This document shows positions 1 to 8,554 of a stretch of DNA of 64,000 bases, one piece after another; the stretch's first letter is position 1, and every line of letters begins with the position of its first letter. Position numbers and translations under genes: made by a program. The stretch comes from Phaeodactylibacter xiamenensis (lineage in GTDB: Bacteria; Bacteroidota; Bacteroidia; Chitinophagales; Saprospiraceae). The DNA lies in contig NZ_JPOS01000014.1 of assembly GCF_000759025.1 (NCBI RefSeq), positions 5,001-69,000 of the forward strand, written 5' to 3'. Under the pieces are notes generated by a model, which did not search any database, was not told the origin of the DNA, and worked only from the letters and a program-made list of their open reading frames with translations.

Positions 1-32
1 CAAAGATAAAACTTGATTTTTAAACCACCAAA
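1..32 (-). promoter_or_regulatory. Bacteroidota-type promoter reading out of the window
   Basis: On the minus strand a TTTG box (29-32) is followed after exactly 20 nt by TATCTTTG (1-8), matching the Bacteroidota -33/-7 consensus TTTG-N19-21-TAnnTTTG. Transcription would run left, so the gene served lies outside the window. The rest of 33-278 shows no gene I can support. Confidence 0.6.
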
Positions 33-278
33 CTTATTTTGCAACTTTTTCAACCGCTCTTCCGAGCAACGCCTCTCTTGCGAAGCGACTGCAAATGTAA
101 AACGCTTTTTTATTTCTCGCAAGCAACGCCCCTTTTTTTCTCGATCGGGGAAAGTCAGGTGGCGGCCATCATTTGGTTATCTCACAAAACCAGAGCCATG
201 TCGAAATCAAAACACTAAATCTACAGGGCCACATACTGGCAATCGTCTGGTTTTCGGCCGAAAATTTTTTTTAGCCTG

Positions 279-797
279 CTACCGGAGCAGCTCAATAGCC
301 CGCTCCAGCGCTTCATCTTTTCCGCTCAGATAGTCCGCGCGGTCGTTCTGTACGACCTCATCGGGCGGCAACCCAATGCCTTCGTAGCTACTGCCATCAG
401 CTGCCCTCCACTCTCCGATGCTCATGCTATAGCCCCATCCATTGGGTAATTCCCGAAGCAGCAGGTTGGAAAAAGCCCCCGCGGTGGTGTCCCCTACTGT
501 GGTTACCTGCGGCGAAGTGCGCATCGCCAGAGCAAAGGTCTCCCGTGCACTGATCGTCTGCCGGTGCGTGAGCAGCACGACGGGCTGCCCGAATCTTCCC
601 CCTTTTGGTTCAATGAGCCATTGCTCGGGCGTTGTGAAATCATCCGGCCCGGGACCATTCTTAATGGAAGTAGTCATATAAAGCCGGCGCTCTGCCCTGA
701 AATACGAAGCCACGGTTTTCCCGTCAATATGCTTCTCGCACGAGAGCGAAACAAGGCTAAGAAGGATACATATATATATGGTGTACTTTTTCATCAT
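279..797 (-). pseudogene. S41-family peptidase remnant: signal peptide joined to the C-terminal catalytic part
   Basis: The 172-residue product starts with a lipoprotein signal peptide (about residues 1-20, lipobox LVSLSC). It passes almost at once into the C-terminal half of an S41 (tail-specific/CtpA-like) protease: the RLYMTTSIKNGP stretch, a TISARETFALAM segment holding the nucleophile-type Ser and Glu, and the GDTTAGAFS and YEGIGLPPDE motifs. Full-length members are usually well over 350 residues and have an N-terminal lobe and PDZ-like part before this point. Those are missing here, yet the frame is open, which suggests an in-frame internal deletion. A minimal stand-alone protein is possible but less likely. 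The next gene upstream is also broken, so the whole stretch looks like it is decaying. Confidence 0.7.
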
Positions 798-819
798 TGA
801 TTCATCTAGAATGTTAGGT

Positions 820-945
820 TTTGGGCGTGCCCATGCCTTATCGGCACATGGGCGCTACGTTTCGGAGCTCGCTATTTGCTCGGCCACTACGCTGCGCATG
901 GGTCTGGCTTCAAAGCCACCCCTTCACATCGCTCACGCTAAAAGA
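820..945. repeat. Structured intergenic element starting with a GCCCATG/CATGGGC hairpin
   Basis: A hairpin with arms GCCCATG (829-835) and CATGGGC (847-853) is followed by GC-rich text with CGTTTCGGAGCTCGC and a CTCACGCT tail. The layout, TTGGGCGTGCCC-type head and CTCACGCT tail, resembles dispersed intergenic palindromic elements I recall from Bacteroidota genomes. That likeness is from memory. Only one copy is seen in this window. Confidence 0.35.
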
Positions 946-1350
946 AATAAACAAGGTCTACACCGTGGGTAAAAACACGCAGCGGGCGCGGGTCCGGGTA
1001 GCTTAGCCACTCCATATTATAGTAAGCCCCCACCGACTTAGCATCTTCCAGGGGCAAGACATAGCCCGCCCTAAAACGCGGATTGAACAACTTTGGGAAA
1101 GCCACCAGTTGGGTCCCTGTGCGCAAGTACCCAAAATAATAATTCGTCTCATCTGGCAAAGAAGGGTCGAAGGCATAGTTCGGCCGCACCACCAGGCTGC
1201 TAACAGGAAGGCTAAACGCGGCTTCCACACCGCCTTTCCACACCGGATAGCGGTACTGATATGCCGGGCCAAGGGCTACCTGCGTAAACTGCCAGGTGTC
1301 TATCCCCAAACCCTTGTAGACATAGCTGGTATGAAAGGAAAAGCCAGGTA
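938..1350 (-). pseudogene. C-terminal fragment of an outer-membrane beta-barrel protein
   Basis: The open part (938-1309 from a TTG) encodes 123 residues with alternating aromatic and polar strands (TWQFTQVALGPAYQYRYPV, TNYYFGYLRTGTQLVAF) and ends in VDLVYFF, with the C-terminal Phe expected of outer-membrane barrels. The same frame continues upstream as GFSFHTSYVYKGLG until a stop near 1362, with no ATG or signal peptide. I read it as the last four or five strands of a porin-like or MipA-like protein whose front was lost. The open frame upstream belongs to a different protein (1300-1458). The barrel family cannot be named. Confidence 0.55.
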
Positions 1351-1458
1351 ACGGCTGTCAGTGCCTTTGAACTGAGGCGCACTCAGGAGGATACCCCCAA
1401 ACACAAGACCCTGTGCAAGGCTGATAAAAATGGTAAGATCAAGTAATGAAAATGGCAT
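1300..1458 (-). pseudogene. N-terminal fragment of a membrane-anchored AraC-type regulator
   Basis: An ATG-initiated frame of 52 codons reads MPFSLLDLTIFISLAQGLVF, continues with GGILLSAPQFKGTDSRYLAF, and stops soon after. The pattern of a short hydrophobic helix with an AQGL(V/I)FG core followed by a polar turn ending in xRYLA is typical of the first helix of Bacteroidota transcription regulators that have an N-terminal multi-helix membrane part and a C-terminal AraC HTH. No HTH follows. The frame overlaps the start of the barrel fragment, so two unrelated gene pieces appear fused near 1340-1350. The assignment rests on about 40 residues. Confidence 0.4.
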
Positions 1459-1592
1459 AGGTCAGACAGCTGTCCCTGCAAAGGCAACAATAGTTTGCGG
1501 GCCTGACTTGTCCAGGTTTGTCCAAAAATATACTGATGCCCCATCTTAAAAGACAAGGCATCAGCATCAAATTTTACGATTTCAGCTCGCAC

Positions 1593-2351
1593 TTAAAACC
1601 GGGCATAACCGGTTACATGAGAAAGTGCAAATACCCGAATGAGGTCCTCACCTTCTTCTGCCAGTTCAAAAGCCCCCCTTATGATTTTGAGGGTAACCAA
1701 AGAGCCTTCAGGAATATCTGGGAAGTCATTCACTTGAAAAACATAGCTACCGTCATCTTCCGTTTGGATATAGTTGACAATTTCTTCTGGGAAGTCATCT
1801 ACGAAGTTAGGGTTCTCTACAGCTGCATACTGGACAATTATATAAACCCCAAGCTCATTCATCTGATCAGCATTCCAATTTAGCACGAAGCTATTTGACA
1901 ACTGCGGCACTTCATTGATATCGACTTCTAAGGCATGAGGGATATATAATTGAGTCAAAATTCCGTTTCTTCCAATGACGCCTTCACCTTCTAACAAACT
2001 AACGGAAACCGTTTTCCCAAAAAGGTCATTATAAATCGGATCGTGAGGATACCGGTTGGTACCTTCTTCAAATTTAAGTTGAAGGTCATCGACTGCGATA
2101 CTAGAATATTTGCAGATATCTTTACCGGGAACACAGGCAGTGGATACCAAGGTAACCCTATCTTCTTCTGAAAATCCGAAGTTAGCCTGATAATTGTCAA
2201 TGGTAAGTGATGCATCAAGGCTTTCATTAGTAACTGCCCTGTAAATATCGATTAGGGTTAGGGTTTCTTTCAGTTTAGAAAGGGACAGACTATCTTTAGT
2301 ACACCCAAAGCCTAATAATGCTAACGTAAATAAAACAAATACTATTCGCAT
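1593..2351 (-). CDS. Lipoprotein of unknown function
   Basis: The start is placed at the ATG at 2351 because it gives a clean SPII signal peptide, MRIVFVLFTLALLGFGC, with the lipidated Cys at residue 17. An upstream in-frame ATG at 2438 would add 29 residues without this layout. The mature part, about 235 residues, is acidic and beta-rich and carries two Cys in a TACVPGKDIC stretch. It ends SHVTGYARF. I do not recognise a family. It lies 13 nt downstream of the small gene at 2365-2712, so the two are probably cotranscribed. Outer-membrane or periplasmic lipoprotein is as far as the sequence goes. Confidence 0.65.
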   Translation of the reverse strand: MRIVFVLFTLALLGFGCTKDSLSLSKLKETLTLIDIYRAVTNESLDASLTIDNYQANFGFSEEDRVTLVSTACVPGKDICKYSSIAVDDLQLKFEEGTNRYPHDPIYNDLFGKTVSVSLLEGEGVIGRNGILTQLYIPHALEVDINEVPQLSNSFVLNWNADQMNELGVYIIVQYAAVENPNFVDDFPEEIVNYIQTEDDGSYVFQVNDFPDIPEGSLVTLKIIRGAFELAEEGEDLIRVFALSHVTGYARF

Positions 2352-2364
2352 AGCAATTGGTTTT

Positions 2365-2712
2365 TTAAAGGCAATCAACAATAGCCGAATATGGTTTAGC
2401 AAAAATAAATGCATCATCAAAACAAACTGTTTGTTCATCTTGACCTACATCAACAAATTCACGATCGGTGCGAAATCTAACGATATAATCATTAGCACAC
2501 CCAGAACAATTAGTACCTGCTGCCTGGAACCGAGGTGACCTTAAATAAAGTTCGATGTGATAATCGGCAACCCCCCGATTAGTGGCCCTGTAAATATCAG
2601 GGCACATGGTAAAATACTCTCCTTGTCCGAAATCTGAGCTTATGGGCATAGGGCGCCCACCCTGAGACTCAAAATAGCAAGTAGCCTCCATTGGAAAAGC
2701 GGGAGGAGACAT
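2365..2712 (-). CDS. Small hypothetical protein, possibly a truncated gene
   Basis: The 115-residue product has no signal peptide or membrane helix and is rich in Cys (CYFES, MCPDI, TNCSGC, TVCFDD, VDCL), which would fit an exported disulphide protein that has lost its leader. The frame is closed by a stop 16 codons above the ATG. It shares the phrase DIYRA with the downstream lipoprotein (CPDIYRATN versus LIDIYRAVTN), perhaps pointing to distant common ancestry. No family recognised. It could be the remaining 3' part of a longer gene. Confidence 0.4.
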   Translation of the reverse strand: MSPPAFPMEATCYFESQGGRPMPISSDFGQGEYFTMCPDIYRATNRGVADYHIELYLRSPRFQAAGTNCSGCANDYIVRFRTDREFVDVGQDEQTVCFDDAFIFAKPYSAIVDCL

Positions 2713-2782
2713 TCTAAATACGACATGAGGAACTCTCGCTGAAAAGACGTTGATTTAGCTCAGAATTGCAACTCCGCCATTA

Positions 2783-4693
2783 CTACCGCCCGTACCGCTT
2801 CTTCCGCTTCCCCTTTTTTACTTCACTCCGCTTTTTGACGTACTCTTTCTTCCGGAACTTCTTTTGGTCGTCAATAAGCTTCTCAATGAGGTCTTCCCGG
2901 CCGATGCTGATGAGCTTCTCGCGGATCTGTTTATGGTTCTCCCGCTTGTGCCAGAAGAAAAACATGTGTTGCTGCCGTTTTTCCGTTTTGCTCTTGGCTG
3001 TGTAGACCGGCTTGAGGGTGTAGGGGTGCACGCCGGTGTAATAGATGACCGTGGCAACTGTCATGGGGGTGGGTGTAAAATCCTGCACCTGCTCCAGCTT
3101 GAAGCCCATGTCTTTGGTTTCAGCCGCCAGGTTAGCCATGCTTTCCTCTTTGGAGCCCGGGTGGCTGGAGATAAAGTAAGGGATAAGCGGCTGATTAAGG
3201 CCGTGCTTTTTATTGATCGCATCGTATTTCTTCTTGAACTCGTGGAAGTGCTTGAAGGAGGGCTTGCGCATGATCCGCAGGGTATCGTCTGAGGTGTGCT
3301 CGGGAGCTACCTTGAGGCGGCCGCTGATGTGGCAGGTCACCACCTGCTCCATGTATTCGTCGAGGCTGCCATCGTTATTCTTGTTGTAACTATCCACCAG
3401 CAGGTCGTAGCGGATACCACTGCCCACAAAGGCTTTTTTCACCTCAGGGTGGGCGTCCACTTTGCGGTAAAGCTCGGTCATGGGCTTGTGGCTCGTGTCC
3501 AGGTTAGAACAGACGACCGGATGTATGCAGGAAGGCGCCACGCAGCGGTCGCAAATCTCCTGCACCTTGCCTTTCATCTTGTACATATTGGCAGAGGGGC
3601 CCCCAAGGTCGCTGATGTAGCCTTTGAAGTCGGGCATCTTGGTCACTTGTTCCACTTCTTTAAGAATAGACTCCTCAGAACGGCTGGCGATGAACTTGCC
3701 CTGATGTGCAGAAATTGTGCAAAAGCTACAGCCCCCGAAGCAGCCACGGTGCATATTGACCGAAAACCGGATCATCTCGTAGGCCGGAGGCGTCCCGCGT
3801 TTTTTGTACTTGGGGTGGGGCATGCGGGTGTAGGGCAGGTCGAAGGACTTGTCAATCTCCTCTTCCTCCATAGGTGGGTAGGGCGGATTGATGACGAGGG
3901 TCTTTCCGTTAACCTCCTGAAGGATGCGCTTGGCCTGCACCTTATTGGACTGCTGCTCTACGTGTTTGAAATTGGCAGCGAACGCCAGTTTGTCCCGCAG
4001 GCATTTCTCATGAGAATTGAGCCAGAGGTCTTCCCAGTTTTTATTTTTCGGCACCTGCTCCGGGTCCCGCTGTATGGCGGTTTGCAGTACCGTATCGATG
4101 GCGTGGAAGGGCACCCCTTTTTGCAGCAGGCGCACGATCTCCCTCAGCGGCAGTTCGCCCATGCCATAAACGAGCATATCAGCCCCGCTCATTTCCAAAA
4201 TATTAGGGAAAAGCTTATCGGACCAATAGTCGTAGTGCGTAACACGGCGCAAAGAGGCCTCAATGCCACCGATGAGCACCGGCACGTCCGGATACAGCTG
4301 CTTAAGGGCTTTGGTGTAGACCATGGTCGCATAGTCAGGCCGGAAACCAGCAGCACCGCCCGGTGTGTAGGCATCTGTGGAGCGGCGGCGGCGGGCAGCG
4401 GTGTAGTGGTTGACCATACTGTCCATACAGCCGGAGGTGACCCCAAAGAAAAGGCGGGGCCTGCCCATTTTCTTAAAGTCGCGCAGGTCGTCCTGCCAGT
4501 TGGGCTGTGGTACGATAGCCACACGCAGGCCTTCGCTTTCCAAAATACGGCCGATGACGGCAGTGCCGAATGCCGGGTGGTCTACGTAAGCGTCCCCGGA
4601 AATGATGACCACGTCCAATTCATCCCACCCTCTTGCTTCCACTTCTGCCCGGGTGATGGGCAGCCACTCTGATACGGGCCTATTGTCTAGCAT
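2783..4693 (-). CDS. ygiQ: YgiQ family radical SAM protein
   Basis: The 636-residue cytosolic protein has the YgiQ layout. An N-terminal B12-binding-like part (about 1-200, opening with FLPITRAE-like text and VVIISGDAYVDHP) is followed by a radical-SAM core with the CxxxCxxC cluster motif in NMHRGCFGGCSFC (about residues 316-323). The C-terminus is a long Lys/Arg-rich tail ending KKRYGR. Length matches the family (roughly 600-750). It should bind a [4Fe-4S] cluster and S-adenosylmethionine, but the substrate of YgiQ proteins is not known. A TATGTTTG -7-like box lies at 4728-4735 on the minus strand, though no well-spaced -33 box is visible. It appears monocistronic. Confidence 0.92.
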   Translation of the reverse strand: MLDNRPVSEWLPITRAEVEARGWDELDVVIISGDAYVDHPAFGTAVIGRILESEGLRVAIVPQPNWQDDLRDFKKMGRPRLFFGVTSGCMDSMVNHYTAARRRRSTDAYTPGGAAGFRPDYATMVYTKALKQLYPDVPVLIGGIEASLRRVTHYDYWSDKLFPNILEMSGADMLVYGMGELPLREIVRLLQKGVPFHAIDTVLQTAIQRDPEQVPKNKNWEDLWLNSHEKCLRDKLAFAANFKHVEQQSNKVQAKRILQEVNGKTLVINPPYPPMEEEEIDKSFDLPYTRMPHPKYKKRGTPPAYEMIRFSVNMHRGCFGGCSFCTISAHQGKFIASRSEESILKEVEQVTKMPDFKGYISDLGGPSANMYKMKGKVQEICDRCVAPSCIHPVVCSNLDTSHKPMTELYRKVDAHPEVKKAFVGSGIRYDLLVDSYNKNNDGSLDEYMEQVVTCHISGRLKVAPEHTSDDTLRIMRKPSFKHFHEFKKKYDAINKKHGLNQPLIPYFISSHPGSKEESMANLAAETKDMGFKLEQVQDFTPTPMTVATVIYYTGVHPYTLKPVYTAKSKTEKRQQHMFFFWHKRENHKQIREKLISIGREDLIEKLIDDQKKFRKKEYVKKRSEVKKGKRKKRYGR

Positions 4694-4974
4694 GACCAGT
4701 TTTTTTCACTTGTGTCGATTCAATCTGCAAACATACAAAACCCTAACAATCAATGGGTAAAAAGGGGTCACTTATGAGGCTGAAAAATTCAGGTAAAGTG
4801 CACGCAAAGGGAAAAAAGGCATAGCTATGCCCAGTGAATTTACCGGTCTTTGCGAAAACCGCCACATACGATGCGTGAAACACCCCCCAAAAGCACCAAC
4901 CCGCAGCGGGAAAGGCACCAAAATCCAATACAATTGCCTATTTTCGGGAAGCGAAACCAACTAAAACCAAGCGC

Positions 4975-6429
4975 ATGTCTGCCGAAAAGTACATCAAGAA
5001 CTATATTAATGGTGCCCTTGTGCCCGCAGTGTCCGGTGACTACCTGGAGAACCTAACGCCCTCCACAGGAGAAGTGTACAGCTATTTTCCGGATTCCGGC
5101 CCGGCGGATGTCGATCAGGCCGTCAAAGCGGCTCAGGAAGCCTTTCCCGGCTGGTCCAATGCGGAGCCCCGCACCCGTTTCCGGCTGATGATGCGCATCG
5201 CTGACATTATAGAACAAAATCTGGAGGTTTATGCCAAAGCAGAAGCCCTGGACAGCGGCAAGCCTTTCACCATGTCGAGCACGGTGGATATCCCAAGAGC
5301 GCAGTCCAATTTTCGCTTTTTTGCGACAGCCGCTCTGCAATTTGGGTCCGAAAGCCACCACATGGCCGGTAGTGCCATCAACTACACCCTGCGTCAGCCC
5401 CTTGGTGTAGTCGGTTGTATATCGCCCTGGAACCTGCCGCTCTACCTGTTCACCTGGAAAATCGCACCGGCACTGGCCGCCGGCAATACAGTTGTAGCTA
5501 AACCTTCCGAACTGACGCCCATGACCGCCTTCCTTCTGTCCCAGGCCTGCATTGAAGCCGGGCTGCCTGCAGGAGTGCTAAATATTGTGCACGGTCTTGG
5601 CCCTAAAGCCGGGCAAGCCATTGTAGAACACCCCGGAACCAAGGCTATTTCCTTTACCGGAGGGACGAAGACCGGGCAGCATATTGCCCGCACGGCCGCG
5701 CCTATGTTCAAGAAGCTCTCTCTGGAGCTCGGCGGCAAAAATCCCAACATTATCTTCACAGACTGTGACTTTGATGAGATGATGGTGCAGACTTTGCGCT
5801 CTTCGTTTTCCAATAATGGACAAATATGCCTGTGCGGTTCCCGCATTTATGCACAACGGCCAATCTACGAACGCTTCCGGGACGAGCTGGTCAAACGCAC
5901 CCAGTTTCTGAAAGTCGGGCCGCCCCTGGCCAAGGACACAGACCTGGGCGCGCTGGTTTCCAAAGCCCATATGGAAAAAGTGCAGTCTTACCTCAGCCTG
6001 GCCGAAGTGGAAGGCGGGAAAATCCTTTGTGGCGGAACCGTGGCCAATCCGGGAAGTACCTATGAAAATGGGTACTACCTGCGGCCGGCAGTTATAGAAG
6101 GGCTGCCCATCGACTGCCGTACCAATCAGGAAGAAATTTTTGGTCCCGTAGTCAGCATTGCCCCATTTGACACAGAAGCAGAGGCTTTGGAACTCGCCAA
6201 TGGCACCCCGTACGGCCTTTCCGCCACCCTATGGACACAGGACGTAAGCCGGGCACACCGCATGGCTGAACACTTGCAGGCAGGCATCGTATGGGTCAAT
6301 TGCTGGATGTTGCGCGATCTGCGTACCCCATTTGGCGGGATGAAGCAATCAGGTATAGGGCGCGAAGGAGGGCAGGAAGCGCTGCGTTTCTTTACAGAGC
6401 CCAAAAATGTCTGTGTCAAATACCGCTAA
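4975..6429 (+). CDS. Aldehyde dehydrogenase, 2-aminomuconate/2-hydroxymuconate semialdehyde type
   Basis: A 484-residue NAD(P)-dependent aldehyde dehydrogenase. The catalytic Cys is C285 in NNGQIC, the general base Glu is E251 in LELGGKNP, and the cofactor region holds SPWNLPLY and SFTGGTKTG. The C-terminal signature WVNCWMLRDLRTPFGGMKQS-GIGREGG closely resembles ALDH8A1 and bacterial 2-hydroxymuconic semialdehyde dehydrogenases, so oxidation of an aminomuconic or hydroxymuconic semialdehyde is the best guess; betaine-aldehyde-like substrates remain possible. In Bacteroidota such genes often belong to the kynurenine route of tryptophan breakdown, but no other kynurenine gene is next to it. 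Its stop codon lies inside a terminator stem. Confidence 0.85.
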   Translation: MSAEKYIKNYINGALVPAVSGDYLENLTPSTGEVYSYFPDSGPADVDQAVKAAQEAFPGWSNAEPRTRFRLMMRIADIIEQNLEVYAKAEALDSGKPFTMSSTVDIPRAQSNFRFFATAALQFGSESHHMAGSAINYTLRQPLGVVGCISPWNLPLYLFTWKIAPALAAGNTVVAKPSELTPMTAFLLSQACIEAGLPAGVLNIVHGLGPKAGQAIVEHPGTKAISFTGGTKTGQHIARTAAPMFKKLSLELGGKNPNIIFTDCDFDEMMVQTLRSSFSNNGQICLCGSRIYAQRPIYERFRDELVKRTQFLKVGPPLAKDTDLGALVSKAHMEKVQSYLSLAEVEGGKILCGGTVANPGSTYENGYYLRPAVIEGLPIDCRTNQEEIFGPVVSIAPFDTEAEALELANGTPYGLSATLWTQDVSRAHRMAEHLQAGIVWVNCWMLRDLRTPFGGMKQSGIGREGGQEALRFFTEPKNVCVKYR

Positions 6430-6445
6430 AACGGCGGTATTTTTT
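6420..6445 (+). terminator. Rho-independent terminator overlapping the ALDH stop codon
   Basis: Stem ATACCGC (6420-6426) pairs with GCGGTAT (6434-6440) and is followed by a T run. The stop codon of the dehydrogenase lies inside it. Confidence 0.7.
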
Positions 6446-6950
6446 ACTTCCGGAGCTGACCTAACAAGGTGCTTGCGAAAAATGTGGAAAGCAGAGGGCT
6501 TATCCACACGTTTTCCACATTTATAAAAGCCAAATAAACTCAGGCCTGAAAAAAATTCTATTCGCCCAGGGTGCGGCCCTGTCAAATATTTTTCCAGGTG
6601 CCCAGCTTGTACTAGCATATGTATTAAGCTTTGAGCGCCAATACCTGCTAAGGTACGTTGAGCTTGTAAGCCGGGCATTCAAAATTTACCAAAGAAGCTT
6701 GCCTTTCCGGCAAAAAAATACCATCTTTGAATATTAGATGGCGTTGCTAAAATTTCCCATCCGAAACATAACCCGATCCAGATTGGGGGAATAGTCTCCC
6801 TTCCGGTGGAATTGAGAAGACGCGCAGCACCAGTCCGGAGCAATTCATAGCTGTGGGCCACAGCTGCTTACCCCAATTTGCTTAAAGCTTGTCAAGACTT
6901 CCCTTCGTACATCCGGAGGGCTACTTTGAAAGGCGACCTTCCATTACGGG
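6446..6950. other. Non-coding spacer after the aldehyde dehydrogenase
   Basis: About 500 bases without a supportable gene. It contains loose palindromes such as GTGGAAA...TTTTCCACAT near 6482-6520, but no ORF with coding character on either strand. It leads into the broken frame at 6951-7192. Confidence 0.5.
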
Positions 6951-7192
6951 ATGTATTTCCCCTACGGAGAAGTGCACAAATACGATCTACTTAGCCTGCA
7001 GCTGAAGGGTCTAAAAGAGACTTCAGCCTGTACGACCTCAAACCAAACTACCCCCTATTGCTCTGGCATGGAGTGACCGGGGTAATCCAGGTTAAGCGAT
7101 TTTACCCGCAGTGGCTGTATCCGGAAAACTGGATTAACAGAGCCGCTCCGGGAACAAATACACGGTCTGAAGAAGATGGTGTGCTATATTAA
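6951..7192 (+). pseudogene. Frameshifted remnant of an unidentified gene
   Basis: From the ATG at 6951 the frame reads MYFPYGEVHKYDLLSLQLKG with clear coding character. Near the AAAAGAGAC run at about 7012-7022 the sense continues one frame over as RDFSLYDLKPNYPLLLWHGV, then QVKRFYPQWLYPENWINRAA, to a TAA at 7190-7192. Adding one A in that run would restore a single frame of about 80 codons. The text before the ATG is also partly readable (GDLPLRDVFP-like in one frame), so the original gene may have been longer. No family recognised; its aromatic content suggests a structured domain. Confidence 0.4.
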
Positions 7193-7231
7193 AGAATTAA
7201 CTACAACAGAGGATATCAAAAGGCAGCAGCA

Positions 7232-8248
7232 ATGACTTACAAAGCTATTTTTTCCGGTCACTTCGAGTTCGGCACCGAACGCAGCTACCAAAAAATGGTA
7301 GACATGTTCGAGCACCGCTCTGAAAATTATTACCGCAACGCAATTCTGCTCAACGGAGAAGAAGTCTTCGATGAGAAGTCTCAGTCTTTGCATGTGCCCC
7401 GGCACATTGCTCAGGCAGCGACTTCTAAAGAGTGGAACAATACCATCAACATTCTGAACTTTGTGGCGGATTATGCTATCGCCGGCAGTTTCAGCGCATG
7501 GATGGTCAACGATGGGCAGGTGGTTAAACACCACTTCATCGAGCCCAACAGCGACAAAGCAGCGGTACAGGCTTTTCTTAAGGGCCGGGAACTGGTTCAG
7601 GAAGAAGGCCGGGAAAAAGAAGCTATGAAGGCCCTTAGCCGGGCTATTGACAAGTATGAACGTCATGCCAAGGCCTACGAACGCCGTGGTTTTGTGAATC
7701 AGCAGCTGCGCAACTACCAGGATGCGATCTACGATTACTCCAAGAGTATCGACATCAACCCGAATGCGGCTGAGCCTTACCTTGGTCGGGCATTAGTCTA
7801 CATCGTGAAGGAAGATTATGCAGCTGCGGCTGCTGACCTGGTCATGGCAATCAAAGGCTCCATCCCTTTACAGCCGATGTTCTGGCAGTCCCGCCGCATC
7901 AAGGGGGAATGCCATCTGAAGCTTAAACAGTGGGATAAAGCAGAATTTGAACTTAAATTTGTTACCAAACGTCAATTCACAGAAGATGATCCCAATTACA
8001 AGTGGCGCAAACGGGCTCTGTGTAATTACGGCATCGCCCTCTTCGAACAGCAAAAGTACCAAGACGCACTAAAGGCATTCGACGGTGCCCTTAGTATCAA
8101 TACCGGGCTGGAAGTCCCACAATCCGAACTGTTGCTCTACCGGGGCATGACCCTGCAGCAACTGGGCGAATCGGGGTTTCAACAGGTCTGGGAGGAAGCC
8201 GCTAACTATGGCTCAGAGCGGGCTGCTGAATTGCTGCAGGCGATTTAG
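7232..8248 (+). CDS. Cytoplasmic TPR-repeat protein
   Basis: The 338-residue product has no signal peptide. Residues 1-110 form a non-repeat part with several aromatic residues. From about residue 115 to the end there are tetratricopeptide repeats with the usual W/L-G-Y-A-A-F-P spacing, for instance AYERRGFVNQQLRNYQDAIYD with YSKSIDINPNAAEPYLGRAL, and CNYGIALFEQQKYQDALKAF near the C-terminus. Such proteins act as protein-binding scaffolds; the partner cannot be told. The gene stands alone, with hairpins on its 3' side and a convergent neighbour. Confidence 0.8.
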   Translation: MTYKAIFSGHFEFGTERSYQKMVDMFEHRSENYYRNAILLNGEEVFDEKSQSLHVPRHIAQAATSKEWNNTINILNFVADYAIAGSFSAWMVNDGQVVKHHFIEPNSDKAAVQAFLKGRELVQEEGREKEAMKALSRAIDKYERHAKAYERRGFVNQQLRNYQDAIYDYSKSIDINPNAAEPYLGRALVYIVKEDYAAAAADLVMAIKGSIPLQPMFWQSRRIKGECHLKLKQWDKAEFELKFVTKRQFTEDDPNYKWRKRALCNYGIALFEQQKYQDALKAFDGALSINTGLEVPQSELLLYRGMTLQQLGESGFQQVWEEAANYGSERAAELLQAI

Positions 8249-8292
8249 ACTATGCCCGGAGCTTACTCCTACTGAAAACTAAGGACTTTAAA

Positions 8293-8310
8293 CCCCGCAA
8301 AAGTGCGGGG
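8293..8310 (+). terminator. Hairpin downstream of the TPR gene
   Basis: CCCCGC and GCGGGG form a 6-bp stem around AAAAGT, 45 nt after the stop. There is no good T run, so it may act as an mRNA-end stabiliser. Confidence 0.4.
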
Positions 8311-8484
8311 CAGGCTCTCTGGAGTCATCTTTTTTAGCTTATTTGACCCTGACGATAAATGTCTGGATGTAAACACCCGCCAAACGTGCTAAAAAAGATT
8401 TGGCCGGAACCACGATTCCTTGATTTTCATGACGAACCCGCTCCAAGCATAGTCTAAATGCCCAGCTGCAGTTGCCTTTTGCCG

Positions 8485-8520
8485 AAAGACCCTGCCCTGA
8501 TTATTCGGGGCAGGGTCTTT
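8485..8520. terminator. Bidirectional terminator between convergent genes
   Basis: A perfect 13-bp inverted repeat, AAAGACCCTGCCC (8485-8497) and GGGCAGGGTCTTT (8508-8520), is flanked by A on the left and T on the right. It sits between the convergent TPR and CoiA-like genes and can end both transcripts. Confidence 0.85.
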
Positions 8521-8554
8521 TCATTGATCTAAAAACCTTTAGCCTTCAACCCCC

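Noticed and set aside
3296-4672. Long plus-strand open frame opposite ygiQ
   Set aside because: It is the complement of a clear YgiQ gene; it has no recognisable motif, and its length follows from the GC-rich codons of the real gene.
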